From: an uncultured Pedobacter sp.
GTDB taxonomy: Bacteria > Bacteroidota > Bacteroidia > Sphingobacteriales > Sphingobacteriaceae
Reading direction: 5' to 3'
Assembly (NCBI RefSeq): GCF_913776295.1
Contig: NZ_CAJYOJ010000081.1
Location: forward strand, 1 to 35,671
DNA: 35,671 nucleotides
The notes beneath the pieces are model-generated. The model was not told the origin of the DNA and ran no database searches. It saw only the letters and a list, made by a program, of their open reading frames with translations. This document shows positions 1 through 7,593 of the stretch, in pieces. Every line of letters starts with the position of its first letter. Position 1 is the first letter of the stretch. Both the position numbers and the translations under genes were made by a program.

Positions 1-138
1 ACCGCCGCCGAATGGCTCTTACTTTTTGGCATCAAAAAGTAACAAAAAATGCCGGCTGAAAATTTTTCTTTCAAAGCCAGTAATAGGGCTCGGTCAGTGG
101 AATCCGAAAAATTTGTTAGGCCGGACTTAAGTAGAACG
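1..138. repeat. Dispersed repeat, left copy
   Basis: This stretch recurs in the same orientation at 35534-35671. Bases 2-138 match with five substitutions (at 13, 60, 91, 96 and 102) and no indels. It contains a perfect hairpin at 19-42 (10-base arms TTACTTTTTG and CAAAAAGTAA, four-base loop) just before an ATG at 49. The element may continue past 138, because the right copy is cut by the end of the window. No transposase, terminal inverted repeat or target duplication is visible, so I call it a dispersed repeat and not an insertion sequence. Confidence 0.9.
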
Positions 139-204
139 GGGGCACAGTGCGAAGGCCTTGTTAGACGGAAATACATTGTGCACAAGTGTCTAACTATCAA
201 ATGA
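49..204 (+). CDS. Possible 51-residue protein carried by the dispersed repeat
   Basis: An ATG seven bases after the repeat hairpin opens a 51-codon frame ending in TGA at 202-204. The product is basic and has no signal peptide or membrane segment. The same frame is open in the right-hand copy as far as the window shows. Of the four differences between copies inside the frame, three are synonymous third-position changes and one is Arg14 to Trp. That pattern fits selection on a protein, but four sites are few and the frame could be chance in a noncoding repeat. I do not recognise the family. Confidence 0.35.
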   Translation: MPAENFSFKASNRARSVESEKFVRPDLSRTGAQCEGLVRRKYIVHKCLTIK

Positions 205-278
205 TAACAAAATAACGTAAATGGTAACTTGTTTCAGGATCTTTTATCATAAAGTTATTACCGTTATAATTGCTTAAA

Positions 279-1178
279 CTAGGCCCTTGGATGAAACTGG
301 GTAATTACTTCCCTCAAATAATCCCGATCAATATGCGTATAAATTTCTGTAGTGGTAATGCTGGAGTGGCCCAACATTTCCTGTACCGCACGTAAATCAG
401 CACCTCCTTCTATTAAATGTGTGGCGAAAGAATGTCTTAAAGTATGCGGACTGATCGTCTTTTTTATACCTGCGGAAATAGCAAGGCTTTTAATCAGGTT
501 AAATATCGAAATACGGGAAAGTTTAGCGCCAAAGCGGTTTAGAAAGACATAATCTTCATTTCCTTTCTTGATATTGGCATGCACCCGGACTTCCCTGATG
601 TAAATGTCTAATAATTTAAGCGCTATACTGCCGATGGGTACCAAACGCTCCTTATTTCCTTTTCCAATGATCTTTATAAATTCGATCTTTTCAAACACAT
701 TTGAGATCCTTAATTCGGTTAATTCGGTTACCCTTAAACCGCAGCCATACAAGACCTCTATAATGGCTTTATTACGCATTCCGTCAGGTTTAGAGGCATC
801 TATAGCGGCTATAAGTTCGTTAATTTCGTAAATATTTAAAGTATCTGGAAGTTTTCTGCTGAACTTTGGCGCTTCCAATAATGCAGTTGGGTCATTTTGA
901 ATTAGATCTTCGATCATTAAATAGGCGAAAAAAGCCTTTAATCCAGATATTACCCTGGCTTGTGTACTTGGTAACATTCCAAGTTCATTTAACCACGAAA
1001 TAAATGATTTTAAATGGGTAACCGTGATTTCATCCAGCTTTGGTTCGAGATTCAGCGATTGGAAGTACTGGGTCAGTTTATTGATATCGTTCAGATAGGC
1101 ATCAATAGAATTTCCGGATAATGACCGTTCCAGTTTTAAATACGATTTAAATCCTTTAATATATGATGACCAAAGCAT
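279..1178 (-). CDS. xerD: Tyrosine recombinase XerD
   Basis: This is a 299-residue site-specific tyrosine recombinase, the usual XerD length. XerC and XerD resolve chromosome dimers at dif at the septum. The N-terminal SAM-like core-binding domain covers about residues 1-90 and the catalytic domain about 110-299. All catalytic residues are present: Arg149 (GCGLRVTEL), Lys173 (GKGNKERLVP), His245 and Arg248 (HTLRHSFATHL), His271 (GHSS) and nucleophile Tyr280 (IYTH). They sit one residue later than in E. coli XerD, which favours the housekeeping enzyme over a mobile-element integrase. It is divergent from aroQ with about 50 bases between start codons. The 3' end faces the dispersed repeat, with no clear terminator. 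Confidence 0.93.
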   Translation of the reverse strand: MLWSSYIKGFKSYLKLERSLSGNSIDAYLNDINKLTQYFQSLNLEPKLDEITVTHLKSFISWLNELGMLPSTQARVISGLKAFFAYLMIEDLIQNDPTALLEAPKFSRKLPDTLNIYEINELIAAIDASKPDGMRNKAIIEVLYGCGLRVTELTELRISNVFEKIEFIKIIGKGNKERLVPIGSIALKLLDIYIREVRVHANIKKGNEDYVFLNRFGAKLSRISIFNLIKSLAISAGIKKTISPHTLRHSFATHLIEGGADLRAVQEMLGHSSITTTEIYTHIDRDYLREVITQFHPRA

Positions 1179-1227
1179 GCTTTTATTTGAGATTTTTTAT
1201 AACATTGCAACGTTACAACATTATATG

Positions 1228-1644
1228 ATGAAAATACAAATTATTAACGGCCCAAACTTAAACTTATTAGGTGTTCGTGAACCATCTATTTACGGAAACA
1301 CCAGTATAGAAGAATACATCAAAGAATTAAGAACGTTTTATCCAAACATTGGAATTGAATATTATCAGAGTAATGTTGAGGGGGAAATTATCAATAAATT
1401 ACATGAGGTTGGTTTCAGTTATGATGGGGTAGTGCTAAATGCTGGTGGTTACACCCACACATCTGTGGCCATTGCAGATGCCATTGCTGCCATAAAAACA
1501 CCAGTTGTTGAAGTGCATGTATCTAATATTTATGCACGTGAAGAATATCGCCATGTATCGTTAACCGGAAAAAACTGCCAGGGGGTTTTAACCGGCTTTG
1601 GCATGAAAGGTTACAAACTGGCGATTGAAAGTTTGTTGTCATAA
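1228..1644 (+). CDS. aroQ: 3-dehydroquinate dehydratase, type II
   Basis: This enzyme converts 3-dehydroquinate to 3-dehydroshikimate in the cytosolic shikimate pathway. The 138-residue product is slightly shorter than the roughly 145 typical of type II enzymes. It begins with the family signature NGPNLNLLG. The catalytic lid carries Arg17 and Tyr22 (REPSIYG); further active-site residues are Asn71 (NAGGYTHTS), His77 and His97 (VEVHVSN), followed by a conserved Arg at 108. The frame is open upstream to 1177, but that extension would overlap the divergent xerD start and is not family-like, so I start at ATG 1228. ATG 1225 (one extra Met) is equally possible. Confidence 0.95.
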   Translation: MKIQIINGPNLNLLGVREPSIYGNTSIEEYIKELRTFYPNIGIEYYQSNVEGEIINKLHEVGFSYDGVVLNAGGYTHTSVAIADAIAAIKTPVVEVHVSNIYAREEYRHVSLTGKNCQGVLTGFGMKGYKLAIESLLS

Positions 1645-1825
1645 TTTGATTTTTTAACTAAGTGTTTCAGATGCTATATCTGATAACCCTCAAAAAAATT
1701 CGTCATTCACGCGCAGGCGGGAACCACGAAGTGATCAGCGAAGCTAATCTTAAAGCCTAAAGCATCGCGATTATATTGATGCACAAATTGTGGTTGCAAT
1801 CGAGTTGTGAATCGCGATTCGCAAC
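1645..1825. other. Convergent spacer with inverted repeats
   Basis: This is the spacer between the 3' ends of aroQ and the minus-strand glycosyltransferase. It holds a GCATC/GATGC inverted repeat at 1762-1782. A 22-base near-palindrome spans 1804-1825, with arms GTTGTGAATCG and CGATTCGCAAC and one wobble pair; it directly abuts the glycosyltransferase stop codon and could end transcription, although no U-tract follows. A GCAGGCGGG motif near 1712 also occurs in the hairpin at 31289-31310, so part of this spacer may belong to a dispersed intergenic repeat family. Confidence 0.45.
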
Positions 1826-2839
1826 CTATTTTAATTTTGCAAAATATTGAATTTTCTTGATAAAGAATGCCCAAACGACACTGTTGTTGTACACCCCGGT
1901 GTGCTTAGCATAATCTTTCTGAATCGATTTGCGCTTTTTGTTTGTTTTTAAAAGCGATTTAACAAAATGCCAGTGGCCTTTGGTCACAGCCATCGTAAAT
2001 TTTGGTTTTCCGGTCAGCAGGAAATGCCACCAGGCAATAAAATCAATAAACATTCGGATAATAATCCTGAAAATTGCATCACCTGCAGGAAGGTTTTTTT
2101 GCATGATGATAAGATTATTTCTGAAATTGAGGTAAGTCTTGAACGGATTTTCTGTTTGTAAAGTTCCACCGCCAACATGATACACTTCAGCATCCGGACA
2201 GTACATAATTTTATAGTTGAGGTTTTTCAAACGCCAGCAAAGATCTATTTCCTCCATATGCGCAAAAAGATCGGCATCTAACCCCCCGGCTTCTGCCCAG
2301 CATGAACTTTTAATAAAAAATGCAGCTCCACTTGCCCAAAAAACTTCGGTTGCGTCATTATATTGCCCCTCGTCAAATTCGTATACATTAAAGAGCCTTC
2401 CGCGACAGAAAGGAAAGGAATAAATATCCAGATACCCTCCGGCTGCACCTGCGTATTCGAATTGTTGTTTGTTTAACTGCCATTTAATTTTGGGTTGCGC
2501 CGCAGCAATACTGACGTCTTTCTCCATCAAGTCGATTACCGGTTTTATCCAATCAGGTGTTACTTCCACATCAGAATTCAGCAGGACAAAATAATCTGCT
2601 TCAACTCGTTCTAAAACCTTGTTGTAGCCTCCGGCGAAGCCATAGTTCTGGTCGTTCTGTATAATTTTAACGGCAGGAAAATTTTCCTGTAAAAATGAAA
2701 CGGAATCATCGGTGGAAGCATTATCGCCCACAACAATTTGCAGGTTATCATATTCAGAAAGCAGGATTCCGGGTAAAAATTGCTTTAGATATGCTTTTCC
2801 ATTCCAGTTTAAAATGACAACAGCTACAGATGGATTCAT
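1826..2839 (-). CDS. Family 2 glycosyltransferase (rhamnosyltransferase-like)
   Basis: This is a 337-residue GT-A glycosyltransferase of the WbbL/rhamnosyltransferase type, which moves a nucleotide-activated sugar to a polysaccharide or glycolipid acceptor at the inner face of the membrane. The N-terminal fold shows VVILNWNG (8-14), VGDNAST with Asp39, NYGFAGGYN (65-73) and the metal-site-like NSDVEV with Asp90. The acceptor region includes WASGAAFFIK and HMEEIDLCWRL. A hydrophobic aromatic segment near residues 255-280 may be membrane-associated. Its start lies five bases after the stop of the upstream acyltransferase gene, so the two are probably co-transcribed for envelope glycolipid synthesis. 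The sugar and acceptor cannot be read from sequence. Confidence 0.88.
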   Translation of the reverse strand: MNPSVAVVILNWNGKAYLKQFLPGILLSEYDNLQIVVGDNASTDDSVSFLQENFPAVKIIQNDQNYGFAGGYNKVLERVEADYFVLLNSDVEVTPDWIKPVIDLMEKDVSIAAAQPKIKWQLNKQQFEYAGAAGGYLDIYSFPFCRGRLFNVYEFDEGQYNDATEVFWASGAAFFIKSSCWAEAGGLDADLFAHMEEIDLCWRLKNLNYKIMYCPDAEVYHVGGGTLQTENPFKTYLNFRNNLIIMQKNLPAGDAIFRIIIRMFIDFIAWWHFLLTGKPKFTMAVTKGHWHFVKSLLKTNKKRKSIQKDYAKHTGVYNNSVVWAFFIKKIQYFAKLK

Positions 2840-2844
2840 TCTTT

Positions 2845-3717
2845 TTATTCGGGTTTAAATTTCCAGCGCTTATGACTCCAGAGCCAATATTGGGGCTGTT
2901 CTTTTATAATATTCTCTAAAAACTTAAAATGCAGATCAGTAATCCCAAATTCGTGTATACTTTCCGGATTCAGGCACAGGGGCAACACTTCTACATGATA
3001 ATAGCCTTTTTTAACCACATTTACTTTAAAATAATATATGGGCCTTTTGGTCGATTTTGCAATTTTTTCTACCCCCAGGAGTGCGGCTGTTGGCTGATTT
3101 AAAAAATCGGTAAAATATTTGGTTTCTTCTTTTGTAGGCGATTGGTCGCTCGCAAAACATAATAACGTAGGTTCATTTTTGTAAGCAGCAATTCCCCGTA
3201 AGGTTTGCCTCATGGCAATAAAAATATTCCCATACCTGGTCCGCATACAATCAAACCAGGTTTCGAAAATTTTATTTTTGATCGGTTTAAAAATAACCAG
3301 GGTTTTGGCCGATATGCTTAATCCAAGCGCAAGGGTACCCAATTCCCAGTTTCCATAGTGGCCGGTACAGGCCAATACGCTTTCTCCTGTTTTAAAGTGC
3401 TCCTCCAATTGTTCCAACCCCGTAAACTTTACCCGTTTTAATACTTCTGATCTGGAAATACTGGTCATTTTAATGATTTCGAAAATAAGTTCAGCCAGAT
3501 ACAAGAAAAATTTTTTCTCTATAGCCTTTATTTCAAAAGTGGATTTTTCGGGAAATGATTGCGTTAAATTTTGCCTGACAACTTTTTTTCGATAGCCAAT
3601 TACGTAATAAAGCAGATAATATAGTAATCTTGCAAAAAAAAGGAGCAGGGGAAGAGGAAGCAGCGATAACAGGTACAAAAAAAATACGCCAACGTGCGCA
3701 ATCCCTCTCTTAATCAT
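2845..3717 (-). CDS. LpxL/HtrB-like lysophospholipid acyltransferase
   Basis: This 290-residue protein belongs to the lipid A acyltransferase family (LpxL/LpxM), which adds secondary acyl chains to lipid A or related lipids at the inner membrane. A strong hydrophobic segment at about residues 10-42 anchors it. The catalytic HX4E motif is His120 to Glu125 (GHYGNWE), and the conserved SDQSP block follows in the middle third. The C-terminus ends in PQYWLWSHKRWKF, typical of the family. It is the first gene of a minus-strand pair with the glycosyltransferase and diverges from the WbqC gene across 39 bases. Bacteroidota also use members of this family in aminolipid synthesis, so the substrate is open. 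Confidence 0.88.
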   Translation of the reverse strand: MIKRGIAHVGVFFLYLLSLLPLPLLLFFARLLYYLLYYVIGYRKKVVRQNLTQSFPEKSTFEIKAIEKKFFLYLAELIFEIIKMTSISRSEVLKRVKFTGLEQLEEHFKTGESVLACTGHYGNWELGTLALGLSISAKTLVIFKPIKNKIFETWFDCMRTRYGNIFIAMRQTLRGIAAYKNEPTLLCFASDQSPTKEETKYFTDFLNQPTAALLGVEKIAKSTKRPIYYFKVNVVKKGYYHVEVLPLCLNPESIHEFGITDLHFKFLENIIKEQPQYWLWSHKRWKFKPE

Positions 3718-3756
3718 TATTTTTAAAACGTTTCATCTACAAACATAAATTTTCAA

Positions 3757-4368
3757 ATGCAGAATACAGCTATACTTCCATTATTTTATCTTCCGCCGGT
3801 AGGTTATTTTAGTTTATTGCAAAAGCTGGGAGACGATTTTTTAATAGAGAAACATGAGCACTTAGCCAAGCAGACTTACCGTAACAGGGCCAGCATTTAT
3901 TCGCCCAATGGCAAACTTGACATCACTGTTCCTGTGGTGAAAGGTTCTAAAACACATACCAAAATGAAAGATGTGCGGATCAGTTACGATTTCAACTGGC
4001 AACGTTTGCATTGGTTAAGTCTGGAAAGCTGTTACCGCAGCTCTGCTTATTTTGAGTTTTACGAAGACGAACTCAGTCGTTTCTATACCAATAGATTCGA
4101 GTTTTTATTCGATTATAACCTCGAACTGTTAGATTGGCTGAACAAAAAATTAAAGTTAAATAAGCACTTTGAATTAACAGCTGAGTATTTTGATAATATC
4201 CGGCCTGAACTCGATTTCCGCGGAGCCATGAACCCCAAAAAACCGGAAGATCTGACAAACAATAAACCATATTATCAGGTATTTGAAGATAAACATCATT
4301 TTTTACCCAACTTAAGTATTGTTGATCTGTTATTTAACCAGGGCCCGCAAGCCCGGCTATATTTATAA
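3757..4368 (+). CDS. WbqC family protein
   Basis: This 203-residue protein matches the WbqC-like family, whose members often sit near surface polysaccharide genes and whose reaction is not well defined. The opening AILPLFYLPPVGYFSLL is characteristic, followed by YRNRASIYSPNGKLDITVPV and the WQRLHWLSLESCYRSSAYFE block. No signal peptide or membrane segment is seen. It lies back to back with the acyltransferase/glycosyltransferase pair, consistent with an envelope role, and five bases ahead of corA, with which it probably shares a transcript. Confidence 0.85.
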   Translation: MQNTAILPLFYLPPVGYFSLLQKLGDDFLIEKHEHLAKQTYRNRASIYSPNGKLDITVPVVKGSKTHTKMKDVRISYDFNWQRLHWLSLESCYRSSAYFEFYEDELSRFYTNRFEFLFDYNLELLDWLNKKLKLNKHFELTAEYFDNIRPELDFRGAMNPKKPEDLTNNKPYYQVFEDKHHFLPNLSIVDLLFNQGPQARLYL

Positions 4369-4373
4369 AGTAT

Positions 4374-5495
4374 ATGGGAAAAAGTAAGCCACGTAATCGT
4401 CATAAGCACTACAAAGTTCCGGCTCCCGGCACTAGTCCGGGTTTATACGCCATTGATGAAGATGCGTTAAAACCAATTATTGTACTGCATACTTATAATG
4501 ATAAGAGTTATAAGAAAACCGAACTGGAAAATATCAATAATATCGATAAACTGATCGAAAACAAAGATTTTTTTTACTGGTTTGACATCAAAGGCCTGGC
4601 TGATCCCAATATATTCGAAACTTTGTATGCCAAACTTGATATCAGCAGGCTCGTACTGGAAGATATTACCAGTTCTTATCAACGACCTAAACTGGATGAA
4701 TACGATAATGATAAATACATTTTTTCGGTAAGCAGGCATTTATATTTGAGCGATGAAAATGTACTCTGTAATGATCAGATTTCTTTTATCTTATCAGAGC
4801 GGACCTTAATCACTTTCCAGGAAACTTATGCAGATTGTTTCGAGCCGGTAAGGAAACGTCTGGAAATAGGAAAGGGCAACATCCGCATCGGTGGCAGCAG
4901 TTATTTGATGTATGCCATCATGGATGTAATTGTAGATAATTATTTTGCACTGCTAAATTTCTGGGGCGAAGAATTAGATGCGATTGAAGACCGGCTATAT
5001 GACCATCCCGATAAAAGGATCATGTATGATACACAGGCCATTAAAAGATCTTTGATTACGATTAGAAAAGTAACCTGGCCGGAAAGGGATAAATTAAATG
5101 ACATTATCCGCTCAGACAGTCCGCTAATTTCCGATCTCACCAAAACCTACATGAAAGATGCTTACGACCATTGCATCCAGATCATCGATTTTATCGAGTC
5201 ATTAAAGGAGATTGCTTCTGCTAACATCGATATGAATTTATCGATCATCAGTAACCGCATGAATGAAATCATGAAGGTATTGACCATTATTTCGTCTATA
5301 TTTATTCCATTAACCTTTATAGCGGGTATTTATGGAATGAATTTTAGTAGAGAAGATCCTGCAACAGGAAAAATACTGAAAGATAACATGCCTGAATTGT
5401 ATGTGGAGCACGGCTATTTGTACACCTGGCTGGTGATGGCAGTGATTGCCATTATCCAGGTGATTTATTTTTGGCGCAAAGGATGGTTTAAATAG
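4374..5495 (+). CDS. corA: CorA family magnesium/cobalt transporter
   Basis: CorA forms a pentameric inner-membrane channel for Mg2+ and Co2+. The 373-residue length is usual. A long cytoplasmic funnel precedes two C-terminal membrane helices. The pore signature YGMN lies at residues 320-323 at the end of the first helix, and the periplasmic loop carries an MPEL motif beginning at residue 339. The protein ends with a short basic tail (WRKGWFK). Its start is five bases after the WbqC gene stop. A second, unrelated Mg transporter gene (mgtE) follows about 640 bases later, beyond the toxin-antitoxin unit. Confidence 0.93.
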   Translation: MGKSKPRNRHKHYKVPAPGTSPGLYAIDEDALKPIIVLHTYNDKSYKKTELENINNIDKLIENKDFFYWFDIKGLADPNIFETLYAKLDISRLVLEDITSSYQRPKLDEYDNDKYIFSVSRHLYLSDENVLCNDQISFILSERTLITFQETYADCFEPVRKRLEIGKGNIRIGGSSYLMYAIMDVIVDNYFALLNFWGEELDAIEDRLYDHPDKRIMYDTQAIKRSLITIRKVTWPERDKLNDIIRSDSPLISDLTKTYMKDAYDHCIQIIDFIESLKEIASANIDMNLSIISNRMNEIMKVLTIISSIFIPLTFIAGIYGMNFSREDPATGKILKDNMPELYVEHGYLYTWLVMAVIAIIQVIYFWRKGWFK

Positions 5496-5497
5496 CG

Positions 5498-5529
5498 TTT
5501 GCTTTACATACCAATAATTGGTATATTTA
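5498..5529 (+). promoter_or_regulatory. Candidate parDE promoter with palindromic operator
   Basis: A perfect 17-base palindrome (ATACCAAT-A-ATTGGTAT) spans 5508-5524. It lies between a TTTG at 5498-5501 and TATATTTA at 5522-5529, which fit the Bacteroidota -33 (TTTG) and -7 (TAnnTTTG) promoter elements with a 20-base spacer; the last base of the -7 box differs. The palindrome overlaps the -7 box, as expected for an operator bound by a ribbon-helix-helix antitoxin. Binding and promoter activity are inferred. Confidence 0.55.
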
Positions 5530-5544
5530 ATTAATATGATGATT

Positions 5545-5787
5545 ATGGGAAGGAACACATCAATTCTACTAGGAGATCATTTCGATAATTTTATTAATGA
5601 AAAAATTGCCTCTGGTAAATTTAATTTAGCAAGTGAAGTAATTAGAACAAGTTTAAGACTTTTAGAGGAAGAAGAAAAGCAGATTGAATTATTGCGTGAA
5701 GCATTAAAAGTTGGTGAGGAAAGTAGATTCGTAAAAGATTTCGACCCAGTTAAGCACTTGCAAGCGTTACATCGCAAGCATTTATAA
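5545..5787 (+). CDS. parD: ParD-type antitoxin
   Basis: This is an 80-residue antitoxin with an N-terminal ribbon-helix-helix DNA-binding domain (MGRNTSILLGDHFDNFI, then ASEVIRTSLRLLEEEE). A charged C-terminal tail (about residues 45-80) would wrap the toxin. Such proteins neutralise ParE and repress their own operon. I start at ATG 5545 because MGRNTS is the usual family start; in-frame ATGs at 5536 and 5539 are alternatives. Its stop codon shares one base with the parE start at 5787, so the two are translationally coupled. Confidence 0.88.
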   Translation: MGRNTSILLGDHFDNFINEKIASGKFNLASEVIRTSLRLLEEEEKQIELLREALKVGEESRFVKDFDPVKHLQALHRKHL

Positions 5788-6082
5788 TGATTAAGTATCG
5801 CATTAGTGAGCCTGCACTGATAGATTTGGAAGATATCTGGTTACACACCTTTCAAAATTGGTCTAAAGATCAGGCAGATAGATATTATAGTTTATTGCTT
5901 AGTGAATATGAATATTTAGCTGATCATTTTGAACATGGAATGGTAATGGAACATATATCAAAAGTGTATAAATCTTCCCAGATTAAATCACACATCATAT
6001 TTTTAAATTAGGTGATGACGGCATAGTGGAAATAATAAGGGTTTTACATCAAATGATGAATATTAAACGTCAGTATTTGTAA
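5787..6082 (+). pseudogene. parE: ParE-type toxin gene, frameshifted near the 3' end
   Basis: The frame opens with MIKYRISEPALIDLEDIW, typical of the RelE/ParE superfamily, whose ParE branch poisons DNA gyrase. It stops at 6009-6011 after 74 residues. The family's C-terminal part is present one frame over: from about 6005 the reading KLGDDGIVEIIRVLHQMM continues to a TAA at 6080-6082. Restoring one base in the T5A3 run at 6000-6007 would give a normal protein of about 98 residues. As written, the toxin lacks its final strand with the RVLH motif and is probably inactive. A sequencing error or a phase-variable homopolymer cannot be excluded. Confidence 0.85.
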
Positions 6083-6133
6083 AAATCAATTGTTAATATT
6101 TGTAGCTTTATGGCATTTTGGTTTAGGTTATAA

Positions 6134-7483
6134 ATGCAGTCATTCGAAATAGATAAAAGCGACGTACTCAAGGTTAAAAATGCGATTTTAGCTGGTGATG
6201 AGACTTTAAAATTAGTTTTACAGGAATACCATGCCTCGGAAATTGCGATTTTGTTCGAACGTTTGGATAAATCCGAACAGCGGCATATCATAAATCTTCT
6301 TCCTTCCGAAATTGCGTCAGAGATTATCTCTGAAATGGATGAAGAATCCCATCCGGAAGAACTACTCTTCGAGTTACACCCTGATAAACGTACCGAGATT
6401 GTTGAGGAGCTGGATTATGACGACGCAACGGATATTATTTCACAGTTGGAAGATCATGAGCAGAAGGAAATTCTGGAAGATCTGACGGAAGATCATGCGT
6501 CAGAGATCCGGAACCTTTTAACCTACGACGAAAAAACCGCTGGCGGTTTGATGAACACAGAACTGATCTGTGTAAACATTAACCTCACCAAAAAAGATGC
6601 AATTGACGAGATTATCCGACAGAGCGAGGAAATGGAAGAGTTTTATACCATTTATGTGGTAGACGACGACGAAGTTTTTAAAGGTATTGTTTCGTTAAAA
6701 GATATTATCAAGGCAAAACATAATGCCAAATTAACCGAATTGGTTAATATAGATGCAGTTTATGTACATCCTGATACCGACCAGGAAGAAGTAGCCAGCC
6801 TAATTTCGCAGTATAACTTAACCAGTATTCCGGTAATAGATGAACATCAGAAACTGCTGGGCAGGGTAACTTTCGATGATGTGATCGATGTAATGGAAGC
6901 GGAAAGTACGGAAGACATCTTAAAAATTTCAGGGGTATCAGAAGATGAGGAGTTGAGTGGAAATTGGGTAGAAGCCGTAAAATCGCGTTTACCCTGGTTA
7001 ATCATCAACCTGGGCACAGCTTTTCTGGCCTCATCAGTGGTGCGTTATTTTGATCCTACAATCAAACTGATCCCATCATTGGCAGCTTACATGACGATTA
7101 TTGCGGGTATGGGTGGAAATGCTGCTACCCAAGCACTTGCGGTAACGGTAAGGCGTATATCGCTATACGATTTAACTGATAAACAAGCTTACAGAACGGT
7201 ATTAAAAGAATTTACGGTAGGCTTAATCAATGGCGCAGCTAATGGTTTAATTGTATTTATTTTTGCCTTCTTTTTTGATGGAAACCCTATGCTCGGTTTG
7301 GTTATCTTCCTGGCTATGACCGGTAATCTGATTATTGCGGGTATAACAGGTGCAGGTATTCCACTTATTTTAAAACGTGTAGGTATTGATCCTGCCATTG
7401 CATCATCTATAATTATTACTACTTTTACCGATGTTTTTGGATTCCTGTTAATTTTAGGATTGGCGAGCAAACTATTACTATAA
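6134..7483 (+). CDS. mgtE: MgtE family magnesium transporter
   Basis: This 449-residue protein is a Mg2+-gated channel of the MgtE/SLC41 type in the inner membrane. Residues 1-130 form the helical N domain rich in Glu and Asp. Two CBS domains lie at about 135-255 (the second includes YNLTSIPVIDEHQKLLGRV), and five membrane helices follow from about 285. Family motifs include GMGGNAATQALAVT in the first pore region and TTFTDVFGF near the C-terminus, containing the pore Asp. No Mg2+ riboswitch was seen in the short upstream spacer. It follows the parDE remnant by about 50 bases. Confidence 0.93.
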   Translation: MQSFEIDKSDVLKVKNAILAGDETLKLVLQEYHASEIAILFERLDKSEQRHIINLLPSEIASEIISEMDEESHPEELLFELHPDKRTEIVEELDYDDATDIISQLEDHEQKEILEDLTEDHASEIRNLLTYDEKTAGGLMNTELICVNINLTKKDAIDEIIRQSEEMEEFYTIYVVDDDEVFKGIVSLKDIIKAKHNAKLTELVNIDAVYVHPDTDQEEVASLISQYNLTSIPVIDEHQKLLGRVTFDDVIDVMEAESTEDILKISGVSEDEELSGNWVEAVKSRLPWLIINLGTAFLASSVVRYFDPTIKLIPSLAAYMTIIAGMGGNAATQALAVTVRRISLYDLTDKQAYRTVLKEFTVGLINGAANGLIVFIFAFFFDGNPMLGLVIFLAMTGNLIIAGITGAGIPLILKRVGIDPAIASSIIITTFTDVFGFLLILGLASKLLL

Positions 7484-7499
7484 TCAGGACTTACCTGAT
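7483..7499 (+). terminator. Weak hairpin after mgtE
   Basis: Six-base arms ATCAGG and CCTGAT with a five-base loop begin at the mgtE stop codon. No T-run follows, so termination here is tentative. Confidence 0.25.
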
Positions 7500-7593
7500 C
7501 TAGTGCTATTAGCTTAATGCTTGCAAAACTAAATTTAGGGCCTATTAATTTAACTAAGACCACAAAAAATTAAATCTGTAAAATCTGATCCCA

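Noticed and set aside
1826..4368. Complete O-antigen or capsule locus
   Set aside because: Only one glycosyltransferase, one acyltransferase and one WbqC protein are present; polymerase, flippase and sugar-nucleotide genes are missing.
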